This document shows, piece by piece, positions 1 through 7,794 of a DNA stretch of 64,000 nucleotides. The notes under the pieces were generated by a model. The model searched no databases. It saw only the letters and a program-made list of their open reading frames with translations, and was not told the origin of the DNA. The number at the start of each line of letters is the position of its first letter. The stretch's first letter is position 1. This DNA is from Pinisolibacter aquiterrae (lineage in GTDB: Bacteria; Pseudomonadota; Alphaproteobacteria; Rhizobiales; Ancalomicrobiaceae): positions 414,871 to 478,870 of the forward strand of contig NZ_JAFNIH010000041.1 of the NCBI RefSeq assembly GCF_019160155.1, written 5' to 3'. Made by a program: the position numbers and the translations under genes.

Positions 1-24
1 CGAAATCCCGTCCCACCCGAGGAG

Positions 25-783
25 TTGACCATGATCAAGCGTGCGTCCCTGATTTCGTGCCTCGCTCTCGTTCTGGGAATGGCGTCGACGCCGTTCGCGG
101 CCGCCGCCACCCTCAAGGTCGGCTCGACCCCGACCGGCGTTCCCTTCACCTTCCTCGACACCAAGACCAACACCATTCAGGGCGTCATGGTCGACGTGAT
201 GGCCGAGGTGGCGAAGGATGCCGGCGACACCGTTCAGATCGAGCCGCTGTCCTTCTCGGCGCTGATCCCCTCGCTGACCTCCTCGAAGATCGACGTGATC
301 TCGGCGGCGATGTTCGCCACGGCGGCCCGCAAGGAGGTCATCGACTTCACCGACACGGTCTACGGCTACGGCGAAGCGCTCGTCGTCGGCTCCTCCGACA
401 CCAAGGACTACAAGAGCTTCGACGATCTGAAGGGCGCGACCATCGGCGTCCAGGTCGGCACCGCCTTCGTGGAGCCGCTGAAGAAGTCGGGCGCCTTCGC
501 CGAGGTGAAGATCTACGACTCGATCCAGGACATCATGCGCGACGTCGGCGCGGGCCGCATCAAGGCCGGTTTCGCCGACTATCCGATCGTCGCCTATCAG
601 ATCGCCCAGGGCAATTTCCCCGGCGTCCGCATCGCCCCCGCCTACACCCCGGTGGTCAAGGGCGAGATCGGCATCGGCCTGCGCAAGGGCGAGGCGGCGA
701 CGCTCGCCAAGTTCAACGCCTCGATCGCCAAGATGAAGGCCGACGGCCGTCTCGCCGCGATCCTGAAGAAGTGGGGCCTCTGA
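25..783 (+). CDS. Polar amino-acid ABC transporter, periplasmic binding protein
   Basis: Captures a polar amino acid or related solute in the periplasm for the importer encoded just downstream. The 252-residue protein starts with a Sec signal peptide (basic MIKRA, hydrophobic core, Ala-rich cleavage region near residues 25-28). The mature part has the SBP_bac_3 layout: a [12 protein letters not shown] strand, a [11 protein letters not shown] helix, then [15 protein letters not shown] opening the second lobe. The ATG follows GAGGAG by a normal spacing. Permease and ATPase genes follow on the same strand, separated by a hairpin at 799-818. The ligand cannot be read from sequence; the nearby amine oxidoreductase suggests an amino acid or amine. 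Family assignment is sure, substrate unknown. Confidence 0.92.
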   Translation: MTMIKRASLISCLALVLGMASTPFAAAATLKVGSTPTGVPFTFLDTKTNTIQGVMVDVMAEVAKDAGDTVQIEPLSFSALIPSLTSSKIDVISAAMFATAARKEVIDFTDTVYGYGEALVVGSSDTKDYKSFDDLKGATIGVQVGTAFVEPLKKSGAFAEVKIYDSIQDIMRDVGAGRIKAGFADYPIVAYQIAQGNFPGVRIAPAYTPVVKGEIGIGLRKGEAATLAKFNASIAKMKADGRLAAILKKWGL

Positions 784-798
784 TCGACGCCGCCGTCG

Positions 799-818
799 CG
801 CCGGGCCTCGCCCCGGTG
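799..818 (+). terminator. Intercistronic hairpin after a binding-protein gene
   Basis: CGCCGGG (799-805) pairs with CCCGGTG (812-818) around a 6-nt loop, 16 nt after the binding-protein stop codon and 78 nt before the permease start. There is no T-run, so it is more likely a 3'-end stabiliser or partial terminator that keeps binding-protein mRNA in excess. That role is inferred. Confidence 0.4.
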
Positions 819-896
819 TGACGGCCGGCCCTTCGGGTCGCGGGTCGTTCGAGGTCGGCCGCCTGTCGCGGTCTTCACGGCAACGAGGATCGAGCC

Positions 897-1556
897 TTGC
901 AGAAATTCTTTCAAGACGCGGTGGAGTTCACACCGATCCTGCTCGAGGGCGCCTGGGCGACGATCCTCGTCACGCTCGGATCGCTGGTCCTCTCGACCTT
1001 GCTCGGCCTGATCTGGGCCCTGATGCGGATCTCCGGCAACCGCTGGCTCGATCGCGTCGCGATCGTGTTCATCAACTTCATCCGCGGCGTGCCGATCATC
1101 GTCCAGTTGTTCTACATCTACTTCGTGATGCCCGACTTCGGGGTGTCGCTGACGGCGATGCAGGCGGCGATCATCGGTCTCGGCATCGCCTATTCGGCCT
1201 ATCAGGCGGAGAACTTCCGCGCCGGCATCGAGGCGATCGACCATGGTCAGGTCGAGGCCGCCCAATCGATCGGCATGGGCTGGTTCCTGACCATGCGCCG
1301 GGTGATCCTGCCGCAGGCCTTCCGCATCGTGCTGCCGCCCTACGGCAACACCATGATCATGATGCTGAAGGATTCCTCGCAGGCCTCCACCATCACGGTC
1401 GCGGAGCTGGCGCTGCAGGGCAAGCTCATCGCCGCCTCGACCTTCAAGAACACCACCGTCTTCACGCTGGTCGCCGTCTTCTATCTGGTGATGTGCATCC
1501 CGCTCATCCTGCTGGTGGCGCGCCTCGAGAAGGCCAATTCCGGGGGGCGGCGATGA
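897..1556 (+). CDS. Polar amino-acid ABC transporter permease (HisM/GlnP type)
   Basis: Inner-membrane permease of 219 residues and about five membrane helices, forming the channel for the solute bound by the preceding gene product. The N-terminal [21 protein letters not shown] is the standard PAAT permease opening. The EAA loop that contacts the ATPase is present near residues 121-146 ([20 protein letters not shown]), followed by [20 protein letters not shown] start is chosen because no in-frame ATG precedes the conserved first helix. The stop overlaps the ATPase start (ATGA), so the two are translationally coupled. A single permease implies a homodimeric channel. Confidence 0.9.
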   Translation: MQKFFQDAVEFTPILLEGAWATILVTLGSLVLSTLLGLIWALMRISGNRWLDRVAIVFINFIRGVPIIVQLFYIYFVMPDFGVSLTAMQAAIIGLGIAYSAYQAENFRAGIEAIDHGQVEAAQSIGMGWFLTMRRVILPQAFRIVLPPYGNTMIMMLKDSSQASTITVAELALQGKLIAASTFKNTTVFTLVAVFYLVMCIPLILLVARLEKANSGGRR

Positions 1557-2284
1557 TCGAGCTGCGCGACGTCCACAAGAGCTACGGACCGCTCGAGGTC
1601 ATCAAGGGCATCGACGCCACCGTGAACAAGGGCGAGGTGGTCTGCCTGATCGGCCCCTCCGGCTCCGGCAAGTCGACCATCCTGCGCTGCATCAACGGGT
1701 TGGAGTCCTATCAGAAGGGCACGATCGAGTTCGACGGAATCCGGGTCGATCGCGACCATCGCTCGATCGTCGAGGTGCGCACCCACGTCTCGATGGTGTT
1801 CCAGCGCTTCAATCTGTTCCCGCATCGGACCGTTCTCGAGAACGTCATCGAGGGTCCGGTCTGGGTGAAGAAGGAGCCGCGCGCCGAGGCCCGCGATCGC
1901 GGTCTGGCGCTGCTCGAGCGGGTCGGCCTCGCCGAGAAGGCCTCGGCCCATCCCGGCCAGTTGTCCGGCGGCCAGCAGCAGCGCGTCGCCATCGCTCGGG
2001 CGCTCGCCATGCAGCCCAAGGCGATCCTCTTCGACGAGCCGACCTCCGCGCTCGATCCCGAGCTGGTCGGCGAGGTGCTCGCGGTCATGCGCGGCCTCGC
2101 CGAGGAACACATGACCATGATGGTCGTCACCCACGAGATCGCCTTCGCCCGCGACGTCGCCGATCGCGTCCTCTTCCTCGACGGTGGCCGCATCGTCGAG
2201 GAGGGCCGCGCCGACGAGGTGCTGGTCCGCCCCCAGAACGTCCGCACACAGGATTTCCTGCGCCGCGTGATCGATCACGTCTGA
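1553..2284 (+). CDS. Polar amino-acid ABC transporter ATPase (GlnQ/HisP type)
   Basis: Cytoplasmic ATPase of 243 residues that powers the importer encoded by the two preceding genes. Walker A GPSGSGKS is at residues 34-41, the Q-loop at [10 protein letters not shown] (82-91), the ABC signature LSGGQQQR at 137-144, Walker B ILFDE at 158-162, and a switch histidine in VVTHE. The ATG at 1553 overlaps the permease stop. A longer in-frame extension upstream exists but lies inside the permease gene and does not resemble any ATPase. A perfect hairpin begins at the stop codon. Confidence 0.95.
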   Translation: MIELRDVHKSYGPLEVIKGIDATVNKGEVVCLIGPSGSGKSTILRCINGLESYQKGTIEFDGIRVDRDHRSIVEVRTHVSMVFQRFNLFPHRTVLENVIEGPVWVKKEPRAEARDRGLALLERVGLAEKASAHPGQLSGGQQQRVAIARALAMQPKAILFDEPTSALDPELVGEVLAVMRGLAEEHMTMMVVTHEIAFARDVADRVLFLDGGRIVEEGRADEVLVRPQNVRTQDFLRRVIDHV

Positions 2285-2302
2285 TCGGCGCTCGCGCCGA
2301 TC
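2283..2302 (+). terminator. Hairpin at the end of the amino-acid ABC operon
   Basis: GATCGGCGC (2283-2291) and GCGCCGATC (2294-2302) form a perfect 9-bp stem with a 2-nt nominal loop. It overlaps the ATPase stop codon and is followed by a short TTCCTTT stretch. It sits only 27 nt before the next ATG, so it may attenuate rather than end transcription into the oxidoreductase gene. Confidence 0.5.
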
Positions 2303-2329
2303 GTTCCTTTGTCCGCGAGGTCCCTGCGC

Positions 2330-3625
2330 ATGTCCGCTCCCCTGTTTCCGCTCGATCCGTCGCTCTGGCACGCCACCGCCCGTCCGGCGCCCGTCTACGC
2401 CCCGCTCGACGGTGACGCCGTCGCCGACGTGGCGATCGTCGGCGCCGGTTTCGCCGGCTCCACGGCCGCGCTCGAACTGGCGACCGCCGGTGTCCGCGTG
2501 ATCCTGCTCGAGGCGCGCGAACCGGGCTGGGGCGGGTCGGGCCGCAACGGCGGTCAGGTCATCCCCGGGCTCAAATACGATCCCGACGAGATGGAGGCGA
2601 AATACGGCGCCGAGGCCGGTCGCGCGCTCGTCGCCTTCGCCGGGTCCACCGCCGACGCCGTCTTCGATCGCATCGCCCGGCTCGACCTCGCGGTGCCGCA
2701 TGCCCGCAAGGGCTGGATCCAGGGCGCCCACGACGCCGCCTCGGTCGCCACCGTCGAACGCCGCTGCGCGCAGTGGCAGAAGCGCGGCGTCGTCGGCGCG
2801 CGCGTGCTCGATCGGGCCGCCGCCGCCGCCGAGATCGGCAGCGACACCTATTTCGGCGGCTGGTTCGATCCGCGCGGCGGCGCCGTGCAGCCCCTCGACT
2901 ACGTCCGCGAACTGGCCCGCGCGGCGGCCGCCGCCGGCGCGACCGTGCACGGCTCGACCCCGGTCACCGACGTCGTCCGCCAGGGCGACGCCTGGCGCGT
3001 CGTCACCGCGAGCGGCGCCACGGTCCGCGCGAACAAGGTGCTGATCTGCACCAACGCCTATACCGGCTCGCTGTTGCCGCCGGCCGGGCGCACCGTGGTG
3101 ACGCCGAACTCCTATCAGGTGGCGACCGAGCCGCTGCCGGCCGACGTCGCCGCGACGATCCTGAAGGGCGGCCGCGTCTCCTCCGACACCCGCCGCCTCC
3201 TCGCCTATTTCCGTCTCGATCACACCGGCCGTCTCTTGATGGGCGGGCGCGGCCCCTCGCGTCAGCCGACCTCGGCGGCCGATTGGGCCCATCTCGAGCG
3301 CGCCGCGCGGCGGATGTTCCCGCAGATCGGCGACGCGCGGATCGACTACCGTTGGTGCGGTCACGTCTCGGTGACGACGGATCATCTGCCGCACATCCAC
3401 GAGCCCGAGCCGGGCTTGGTGGTCAACATCGGCTGTCAGGGGCGCGGCGTCGGCCTGGAGACGGCGATGGGCGCGGCGCTGGCGCGCTACGTGACGACCG
3501 GCGACGCGCGCGTCCTGCCGTTCCCGATCCTGCCGATGCGGCCGATCCCCTTCCACTTCCTGCAGGAGTTCTACGTCGCCGCCGCCGTGCAGTGGTATCG
3601 CTTCCTCGACCGCGTCGCCGCCTGA
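2330..3625 (+). CDS. FAD-dependent amine/amino-acid oxidoreductase (DAO/PuuB-like)
   Basis: Predicted flavoprotein oxidase or dehydrogenase of 431 residues that removes hydrogen from an amine or N-substituted amino acid. The dinucleotide-binding motif VAIVGAGFAGSTAALEL lies near residues 33-49, then LLEAREPGWGGSGRNGGQ. This GSGRNGGQ segment is typical of PuuB (gamma-glutamylputrescine oxidase) and related DAO-family enzymes. The C-terminal FAD loop NIGCQGRGVGLETAMG is intact. The ATG at 2330 is preferred over a TTG 21 nt upstream because the conserved DPSLWHATA start follows closely. It probably oxidises the solute imported by the preceding ABC system. No glutamate-putrescine ligase is present, so PuuB function is not claimed. 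Confidence 0.85.
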   Translation: MSAPLFPLDPSLWHATARPAPVYAPLDGDAVADVAIVGAGFAGSTAALELATAGVRVILLEAREPGWGGSGRNGGQVIPGLKYDPDEMEAKYGAEAGRALVAFAGSTADAVFDRIARLDLAVPHARKGWIQGAHDAASVATVERRCAQWQKRGVVGARVLDRAAAAAEIGSDTYFGGWFDPRGGAVQPLDYVRELARAAAAAGATVHGSTPVTDVVRQGDAWRVVTASGATVRANKVLICTNAYTGSLLPPAGRTVVTPNSYQVATEPLPADVAATILKGGRVSSDTRRLLAYFRLDHTGRLLMGGRGPSRQPTSAADWAHLERAARRMFPQIGDARIDYRWCGHVSVTTDHLPHIHEPEPGLVVNIGCQGRGVGLETAMGAALARYVTTGDARVLPFPILPMRPIPFHFLQEFYVAAAVQWYRFLDRVAA

Positions 3626-3653
3626 CGCCGACACTTCCGCCGCATCCGACGAT

Positions 3654-3696
3654 CGATCGCGCCGCTCTCCGCCCGGGGAGCGGCGCGATCGCTTTT
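3654..3696 (+). terminator. Strong rho-independent-like terminator
   Basis: A 17-bp stem (3654-3670 with 3675-3691, one T-G wobble) closes a GCCC loop and is followed by CTTTTG. It lies 28 nt after the oxidoreductase stop, ends the first operon and insulates the GntR gene that follows. Confidence 0.85.
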
Positions 3697-3873
3697 GCGC
3701 GCCGCCGCACTGGGCCGGCCCCCGTCGTGATGCCGAGGTTCGCCGGAGCGGGCACCTCCGAGGCGCGTCCGGCCGTGCCCGCTTCGCCCTCTGATCGTGC
3801 CCGACACTGCGAAACTTCGGCCATGACGCGAAAAGAGGCTGGCCGCACAAACTTGCACCTTGATTGGTGTGCT

Positions 3874-3887
3874 CTTGGTATACCAAG
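3874..3887 (+). promoter_or_regulatory. Perfect palindromic GntR-FCD operator
   Basis: CTTGGTATACCAAG is a perfect 14-bp palindrome 8 nt before the ATG of the GntR gene. TGGTATACCA-type palindromes are the usual sites of FCD-domain GntR regulators. A possible promoter overlaps it: TTGCAC at 3853-3858, 17 nt, then TGGTAT at 3876-3881. Binding would block the -10 region, which fits autorepression. No Shine-Dalgarno is visible between it and the ATG, so the transcript may be nearly leaderless. Confidence 0.8.
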
Positions 3888-3895
3888 ATTATGCC

Positions 3896-4606
3896 ATGAA
3901 CGAACCGACCGCTCTCGCCCCCGCCTCGTCCCCGTCCGCCGCTCCCGTGGATGCCGACGCCGCGCTCAATCTCGCTCGCGGCGCCTTCGACGCGCTGCGC
4001 CGGATGATCCTGAAGGGTGAGCTCGCCGGCGGCGTCTCGCTCAACGAACGCAATCTCGCCGACCGGCTCGGCCTGTCGCGGACCCCGGTGCGCGAGGCGC
4101 TCGGCCGCCTGATCGGCGAGGGCTACGTGGCGCGCGAGGGGCGGCGGCTGATCGTCGCCTCGGTCCGGGTCGAGGACATCATGGAGATCCTGACGGTGCG
4201 CCGCGCCGTCGAGGGCGAGGCCGCCGAGATCGCCGCCGGGCGTTGCGATCCCGTCCTCGTCGAGCGGGTGCGGGAGGCCGTCCTCGGCATGATCTCGCCC
4301 GCCGAGGTGACGCCCGAGCGTCATTGGTCGGTCGACGATCTCGTCCATCTGACCATCGCCGAGACGACCGGCAATCGCCTGTTGGTCCGTCTCGTCACCG
4401 ATCTGCGCGAACGGACCCGCATGTTCGGCCTCGCCCGCATTCCGCGTCGCTTCGATCCCGGCAAGGCCGAGCACTTGGCGATCCTCGACGCGATCCGCGA
4501 CGGCGACGGCCCGGCCGCGCGCGCCGCCATGTGTCTCCACATCGACAACGCCCGCAAGGGCATTCTCGACACGCTCGCGGGCGTCTCGCCCGACCGTCTC
4601 GCCTGA
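3896..4606 (+). CDS. GntR-family transcriptional regulator, FCD subfamily
   Basis: DNA-binding regulator of 236 residues. An N-terminal winged helix (about residues 25-85) contains the family signature ERNLADRLGLSRTPVREALGRL. An all-helical FCD effector domain follows (about 95-220) with the metal/ligand-binding segments expected in this subfamily, for example HWSVDDLVHLTIAETTGN and the late HLAILDAI and CLHIDNA histidines. It probably senses a metabolite of the surrounding pathway. A perfect palindrome at 3874-3887 directly precedes the start and suggests autoregulation. The ATG at 3896 is chosen over one 5 nt upstream in another frame and over a TTG at 3860 that would place the operator inside the gene. 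Confidence 0.9.
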   Translation: MNEPTALAPASSPSAAPVDADAALNLARGAFDALRRMILKGELAGGVSLNERNLADRLGLSRTPVREALGRLIGEGYVAREGRRLIVASVRVEDIMEILTVRRAVEGEAAEIAAGRCDPVLVERVREAVLGMISPAEVTPERHWSVDDLVHLTIAETTGNRLLVRLVTDLRERTRMFGLARIPRRFDPGKAEHLAILDAIRDGDGPAARAAMCLHIDNARKGILDTLAGVSPDRLA

Positions 4607-4618
4607 GAGGACCCCCCG

Positions 4619-5329
4619 ATGCCGCGTCTGCTCTATCTCGTCAACGGATCCCGCCGGGAGACGGCCTCGCGCCTGCCCGACATGTTCCGCGAGGCCGGCC
4701 TCGAGGTCGATCTCCTGTGGGCCTTTGCCGGCGAGTTCCCCGAGGACCTCGGCGTCTACGACGGCATCTTCCTCTCCGGCAGCGCCCACGGCGCCTATGA
4801 GGACGTGCCCTTCATCCATCGCGAGCACGATCTCATCCGCGAGGCGGCGGACCGCGACATTCCGATGCTCGGCATCTGTTTCGGCCATCAGATCCTCGCT
4901 TCGGCGCTGTGCGATCGCGATCAGGTGTTCCGCCGGTCCTTCTGCGAGGTCGGCTACAAATGGCTGCCGACGACGGACGCCGCCCGCCTCGACCCGCTCG
5001 CCTGCGAGCTCGGCGACGCCGTCCGCATGTTCGTCTGGCACAACGACGAGGTCCGCGCCGACCATCCCGACATGGTGGTGCTGGCCGCGTCCGACCTCTG
5101 CCCCAACCACGTCTGGCGTCACCGCCGCCATCGCGCCTGGGGCATCCAGGGCCATCCGGAGGTGACCCGCGACGAGGCCGTCGTCTGGTTCGAACAGAGC
5201 CGGGCCCGCCTCGAGCTGGATGGCGCGGTGATCGCCGACCTCCAGGCCACGGCCGACGATGCCCTGCCGGCCAAGACCATGCTCGCCCGTTTCGCCCGGC
5301 TGGTCGCCGGCGCGACGGTCGCGCCCTGA
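4619..5329 (+). CDS. Class-I glutamine amidotransferase-like protein (GMP-synthase-type domain)
   Basis: Cytoplasmic stand-alone GATase-1 domain of 236 residues, expected to hydrolyse a gamma-glutamyl amide or related bond. The catalytic triad is visible: Cys87 in GICFGHQ, His179 and Glu181 in GHPE. It starts 12 nt after the GntR stop and was probably transcribed with it. Resemblance is to the YfeJ/GuaA-N type rather than to PuuD, whose N-terminus differs. A partner synthase domain is absent, so the substrate is not known; hydrolysis of a gamma-glutamylated intermediate would fit the amine-oxidase neighbourhood. Confidence 0.85.
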   Translation: MPRLLYLVNGSRRETASRLPDMFREAGLEVDLLWAFAGEFPEDLGVYDGIFLSGSAHGAYEDVPFIHREHDLIREAADRDIPMLGICFGHQILASALCDRDQVFRRSFCEVGYKWLPTTDAARLDPLACELGDAVRMFVWHNDEVRADHPDMVVLAASDLCPNHVWRHRRHRAWGIQGHPEVTRDEAVVWFEQSRARLELDGAVIADLQATADDALPAKTMLARFARLVAGATVAP

Positions 5330-5380
5330 GCCGCCGCCGGCCTCGGACCCGTCCGATCGCCGCCGGCCGACGACGATGCT

Positions 5381-5400
5381 CACCGGCGTCAGCGCCGGTG
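5381..5400 (+). terminator. Hairpin between amidotransferase and polyamine-type importer genes
   Basis: CACCGGCG (5381-5388) and CGCCGGTG (5393-5400) form a perfect 8-bp stem with a TCAG loop, 52 nt after the amidotransferase stop. No T-run follows. The remaining 5401-5531 stretch shows no gene; it ends with GAAGGAAAGG, the likely ribosome site for the next ATG. Confidence 0.45.
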
Positions 5401-5531
5401 GAGCGAGGGTGCCTCTCGGCGGACGCGCCGGCGGCGACCGACAGAAACGACCGACCAGACGACGCCGACCGGCCTGCCGCCGGCCGAGCCATCCCCTGTT
5501 TCATTCCGATCTGAAGGAAAGGGTCGATCCC

Positions 5532-6578
5532 ATGAAGTCGAGAGCGTTCCTCGCCGCGGTCCTCGCCGCGGCACTCGCCGTGCCGACCGTCGCCCGTGCC
5601 GCCGACGAGATGGTCTTCGCCAGCTGGGGCGGCGCCTATCAGGACGCCATCCGCAAGGCCTGGCTCGAGCCCTTCGCCAAGGCGACCGGCGCCAAGGTCG
5701 ACGAGGACACCGGCCCCGAGACCGCCAAGATCAAGGCCATGGTCGAGACCAAGTCGGTTTCCTGGGACATCGTCACCGCCGGCGGCGGCGGCCTGATGCG
5801 CGGCGTCGCCCAGGGCCTCTTCGAGCCGATCACCGCCGACATGGTGAAGCAGGACGACGTGATCGAGGGCGCCCGCAACCCCTATGGCGTGCCCTCGGAG
5901 ATCTTCTCCACCCTGATCGGCTTCTCCACCAAGGCCTTCCCGGCCGGCGGCCCGCAGCCCAAGACCTTCGCCGACTTCTTCGACGTGAAGGCCTTCCCCG
6001 GCAAGCGCACGCTCCCCGACAAGCCCGAGACGGTGCTCGAGGCGGCGCTGCTCGCCGACGGCGTCCCCGCCGTCGAGGTCTATGCGACGCTCTCCACCGA
6101 GGCCGGCATGAAGCGGGCGCTCGACAAGATCGCCGCCCTGAAGCCCTCCGTCGCGGTGTGGTGGTCGAGCGGCGCCCAGCCGGTCCAGGCGCTCGGCGCC
6201 GGCGACGTGGTGATGGCGCTCGGCTGGAACGGTCGCTTTCAGGCGGGCATGGATTCCAACCTGCCGATCGCCATGTCCTGGGCTCAGCAGATCCCGCAGG
6301 TCGGCTATTTCATGATCCCCAAGGGCGCGCCCAACAAGGCGACCGCCGTGAAGTTCCTGAACTTCATCCTGAAGCCCGAGATCAACGCCGAACTGTCGCG
6401 TCACGTCGCCTACGGCCCCGCCACCAAGGGCGCCTGGGCCCACATCGACGCCGCCCGCGCCGAGCGTCTGCCCTCCACCCCGGAGCGTCTGAAGAACGCC
6501 CTCTTCCTCGACATCGAATGGTGGGCGAAGAACGGCGCCAAGGCGACCGAGGCCTATACCGCCATGATCAAGGGCTGA
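5532..6578 (+). CDS. Pot/Fbp-type ABC transporter, periplasmic binding protein
   Basis: Solute-binding protein of 348 residues in the SBP family 1/PotD group that feeds the importer at 7795-10493. A Sec signal peptide (residues 1-24, ending in VARA-AD) precedes MVFASWGGAYQDAIRKAW, the usual opening of putrescine/spermidine or opine binding proteins. VWWSSGAQPVQALGAGDVVMALGWNGR matches the hinge and second-lobe region. The ATG at 5532 is supported by the signal peptide and by GAAGGAAAGG upstream. The next gene begins 5 nt after the stop. The ligand is not predictable; a polyamine, opine or similar cationic compound is plausible. Confidence 0.9.
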   Translation: MKSRAFLAAVLAAALAVPTVARAADEMVFASWGGAYQDAIRKAWLEPFAKATGAKVDEDTGPETAKIKAMVETKSVSWDIVTAGGGGLMRGVAQGLFEPITADMVKQDDVIEGARNPYGVPSEIFSTLIGFSTKAFPAGGPQPKTFADFFDVKAFPGKRTLPDKPETVLEAALLADGVPAVEVYATLSTEAGMKRALDKIAALKPSVAVWWSSGAQPVQALGAGDVVMALGWNGRFQAGMDSNLPIAMSWAQQIPQVGYFMIPKGAPNKATAVKFLNFILKPEINAELSRHVAYGPATKGAWAHIDAARAERLPSTPERLKNALFLDIEWWAKNGAKATEAYTAMIKG

Positions 6579-6583
6579 GACGC

Positions 6584-7714
6584 ATGACCATCTTCGAACC
6601 CTGGTTCGCGCGCGAGGAGTACCTCGCGCGCGTCGAGAAGATCCGGGCGCGGCTCGCCGAGGAGAAGCTCGACGCGCTCCTCGCCTTCCTGCCCGAGACC
6701 GTCACCTGGTCGACCGGCTTCTTCACGCGCGGCTATTCCTCGTTCCAGTTCGCGATCATCCCGCTCGCGGGCGATCCGGTCGTGATCTGCCGCGACGTCG
6801 AGGAGTATTATCTCGACGCCACCTGCGTCTTTCCCGGCCGCGTCCTCTGGACCGACAGCGACGATCGCGATGCGGTCGGCGCGAAGGCGATCCGCGCCGC
6901 CCTCGGCCCGAAGGCCCGGGTCGGCATCGAACTCAGGGCCTGGCCGCTCAGCGCCGGCCGCTTCGCCGCTCTGCGCGAGGCGCTGCCGGAGACGACCTTC
7001 GTCGACGTGTCGGCGACGACGTCGCGGCTTCGCTTCGTCAAGTCGCCGGCCGAGATCGCTTGGCAGAGGCTCGCCGCGAAGGCGGCCGAGGCCGGTATGG
7101 CGGCGGGCATCGCCGCCGCGATCGAGGGCGCGAGCGAACGCGACATGGCGGCCGACGTCTGCGCCGCGATGATCCGCGCCGGCTCCGATCTGCCCGGCCC
7201 CGGCGTCCTCTCCTCCGGCGAGCGCGCCTACCATCTCCACGGCGGCTACGCCGACCGGATCCTGGAGCGCGGCGACGTCGTCCAGCTCGAGGTCACCCCC
7301 AACGTCCGCCACTATCACGCCCGCTTCATGCGGCCGATGAAGGTGGGGGTCGCCACCGACGAGGACCTGAAGGCGGTCGAGACGCTGATCGCCGTCCAGG
7401 ATCGGGCGATCGCCGCCGTCGGTCCGGGTGTGGCCGCGACGGTGCCCGACGCGATCTATCGCGACGGCGTGCTCGGTGCGGGTCTGCGCGAGACTTACAC
7501 CAACAAGACCTTCTATTCGGTCGGGCTGCTGCTCCAACCCAACGGCGGCGAGCCGCTGGAGGCGGAGCCGACCGCGACCTGGGTCTTCGAGCCGGGCATG
7601 ACCTTCCACACCTACGTGCTCGCTCGTGGCTTCGGCATGTCCGAGACCATCGCGATCACCGAGACCGGCATCGAGCGGCTGACGAACTTCCCGCGTCGGC
7701 TGTTCGTGACCTGA
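6584..7714 (+). CDS. M24-family (creatinase/Xaa-Pro peptidase fold) protein lacking the metal site
   Basis: Pita-bread-fold protein of 376 residues with a creatinase N-terminal domain (about 1-140) and an M24 catalytic domain (about 155-376). The two aspartates, histidine and glutamates that bind metals in aminopeptidase P are largely replaced. The first-Asp strand reads VVQLEVTP, the second-Asp position reads HARFMRP, the His segment reads FYSVGLLL and the usual EPG turn reads TYVL. Only the last Glu (GMSETIAI) remains recognisable. Creatinase also lacks metals, so a metal-free amidinohydrolase or other C-N hydrolase is possible. It lies between the binding protein and permease genes of one importer and probably acts on the imported compound. 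Confidence 0.75.
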   Translation: MTIFEPWFAREEYLARVEKIRARLAEEKLDALLAFLPETVTWSTGFFTRGYSSFQFAIIPLAGDPVVICRDVEEYYLDATCVFPGRVLWTDSDDRDAVGAKAIRAALGPKARVGIELRAWPLSAGRFAALREALPETTFVDVSATTSRLRFVKSPAEIAWQRLAAKAAEAGMAAGIAAAIEGASERDMAADVCAAMIRAGSDLPGPGVLSSGERAYHLHGGYADRILERGDVVQLEVTPNVRHYHARFMRPMKVGVATDEDLKAVETLIAVQDRAIAAVGPGVAATVPDAIYRDGVLGAGLRETYTNKTFYSVGLLLQPNGGEPLEAEPTATWVFEPGMTFHTYVLARGFGMSETIAITETGIERLTNFPRRLFVT

Positions 7715-7723
7715 CGCGGTCGG

Positions 7724-7744
7724 CCGGAGGCCTCCCGCCTCCGG
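7724..7744 (+). other. Intra-operonic hairpin before the fused permease gene
   Basis: CCGGAGGC (7724-7731) and GCCTCCGG (7737-7744) form a perfect 8-bp stem with a CTCCC loop, 9 nt after the M24 stop. No T-run follows. It may tune expression between the binding-protein part and the membrane part of the operon. Confidence 0.45.
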
Positions 7745-7794
7745 TCGCCCCGCCCCTTCCGGTGATGCCGGATCCCGTAGACGAGGAAACGAGA

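Noticed and set aside
4619-5329. Assignment of the amidotransferase as PuuD (gamma-glutamyl-GABA hydrolase)
   Set aside because: The N-terminus and the region around the nucleophile fit the stand-alone GMP-synthase-like GATase group better.
1481-5383. A 1300-codon open frame on the minus strand opposite the first operon
   Set aside because: It is antisense to six recognisable genes, has no domain, and its Asp/Arg/Gly/His-rich composition is what high-GC codon bias gives on the opposite strand.
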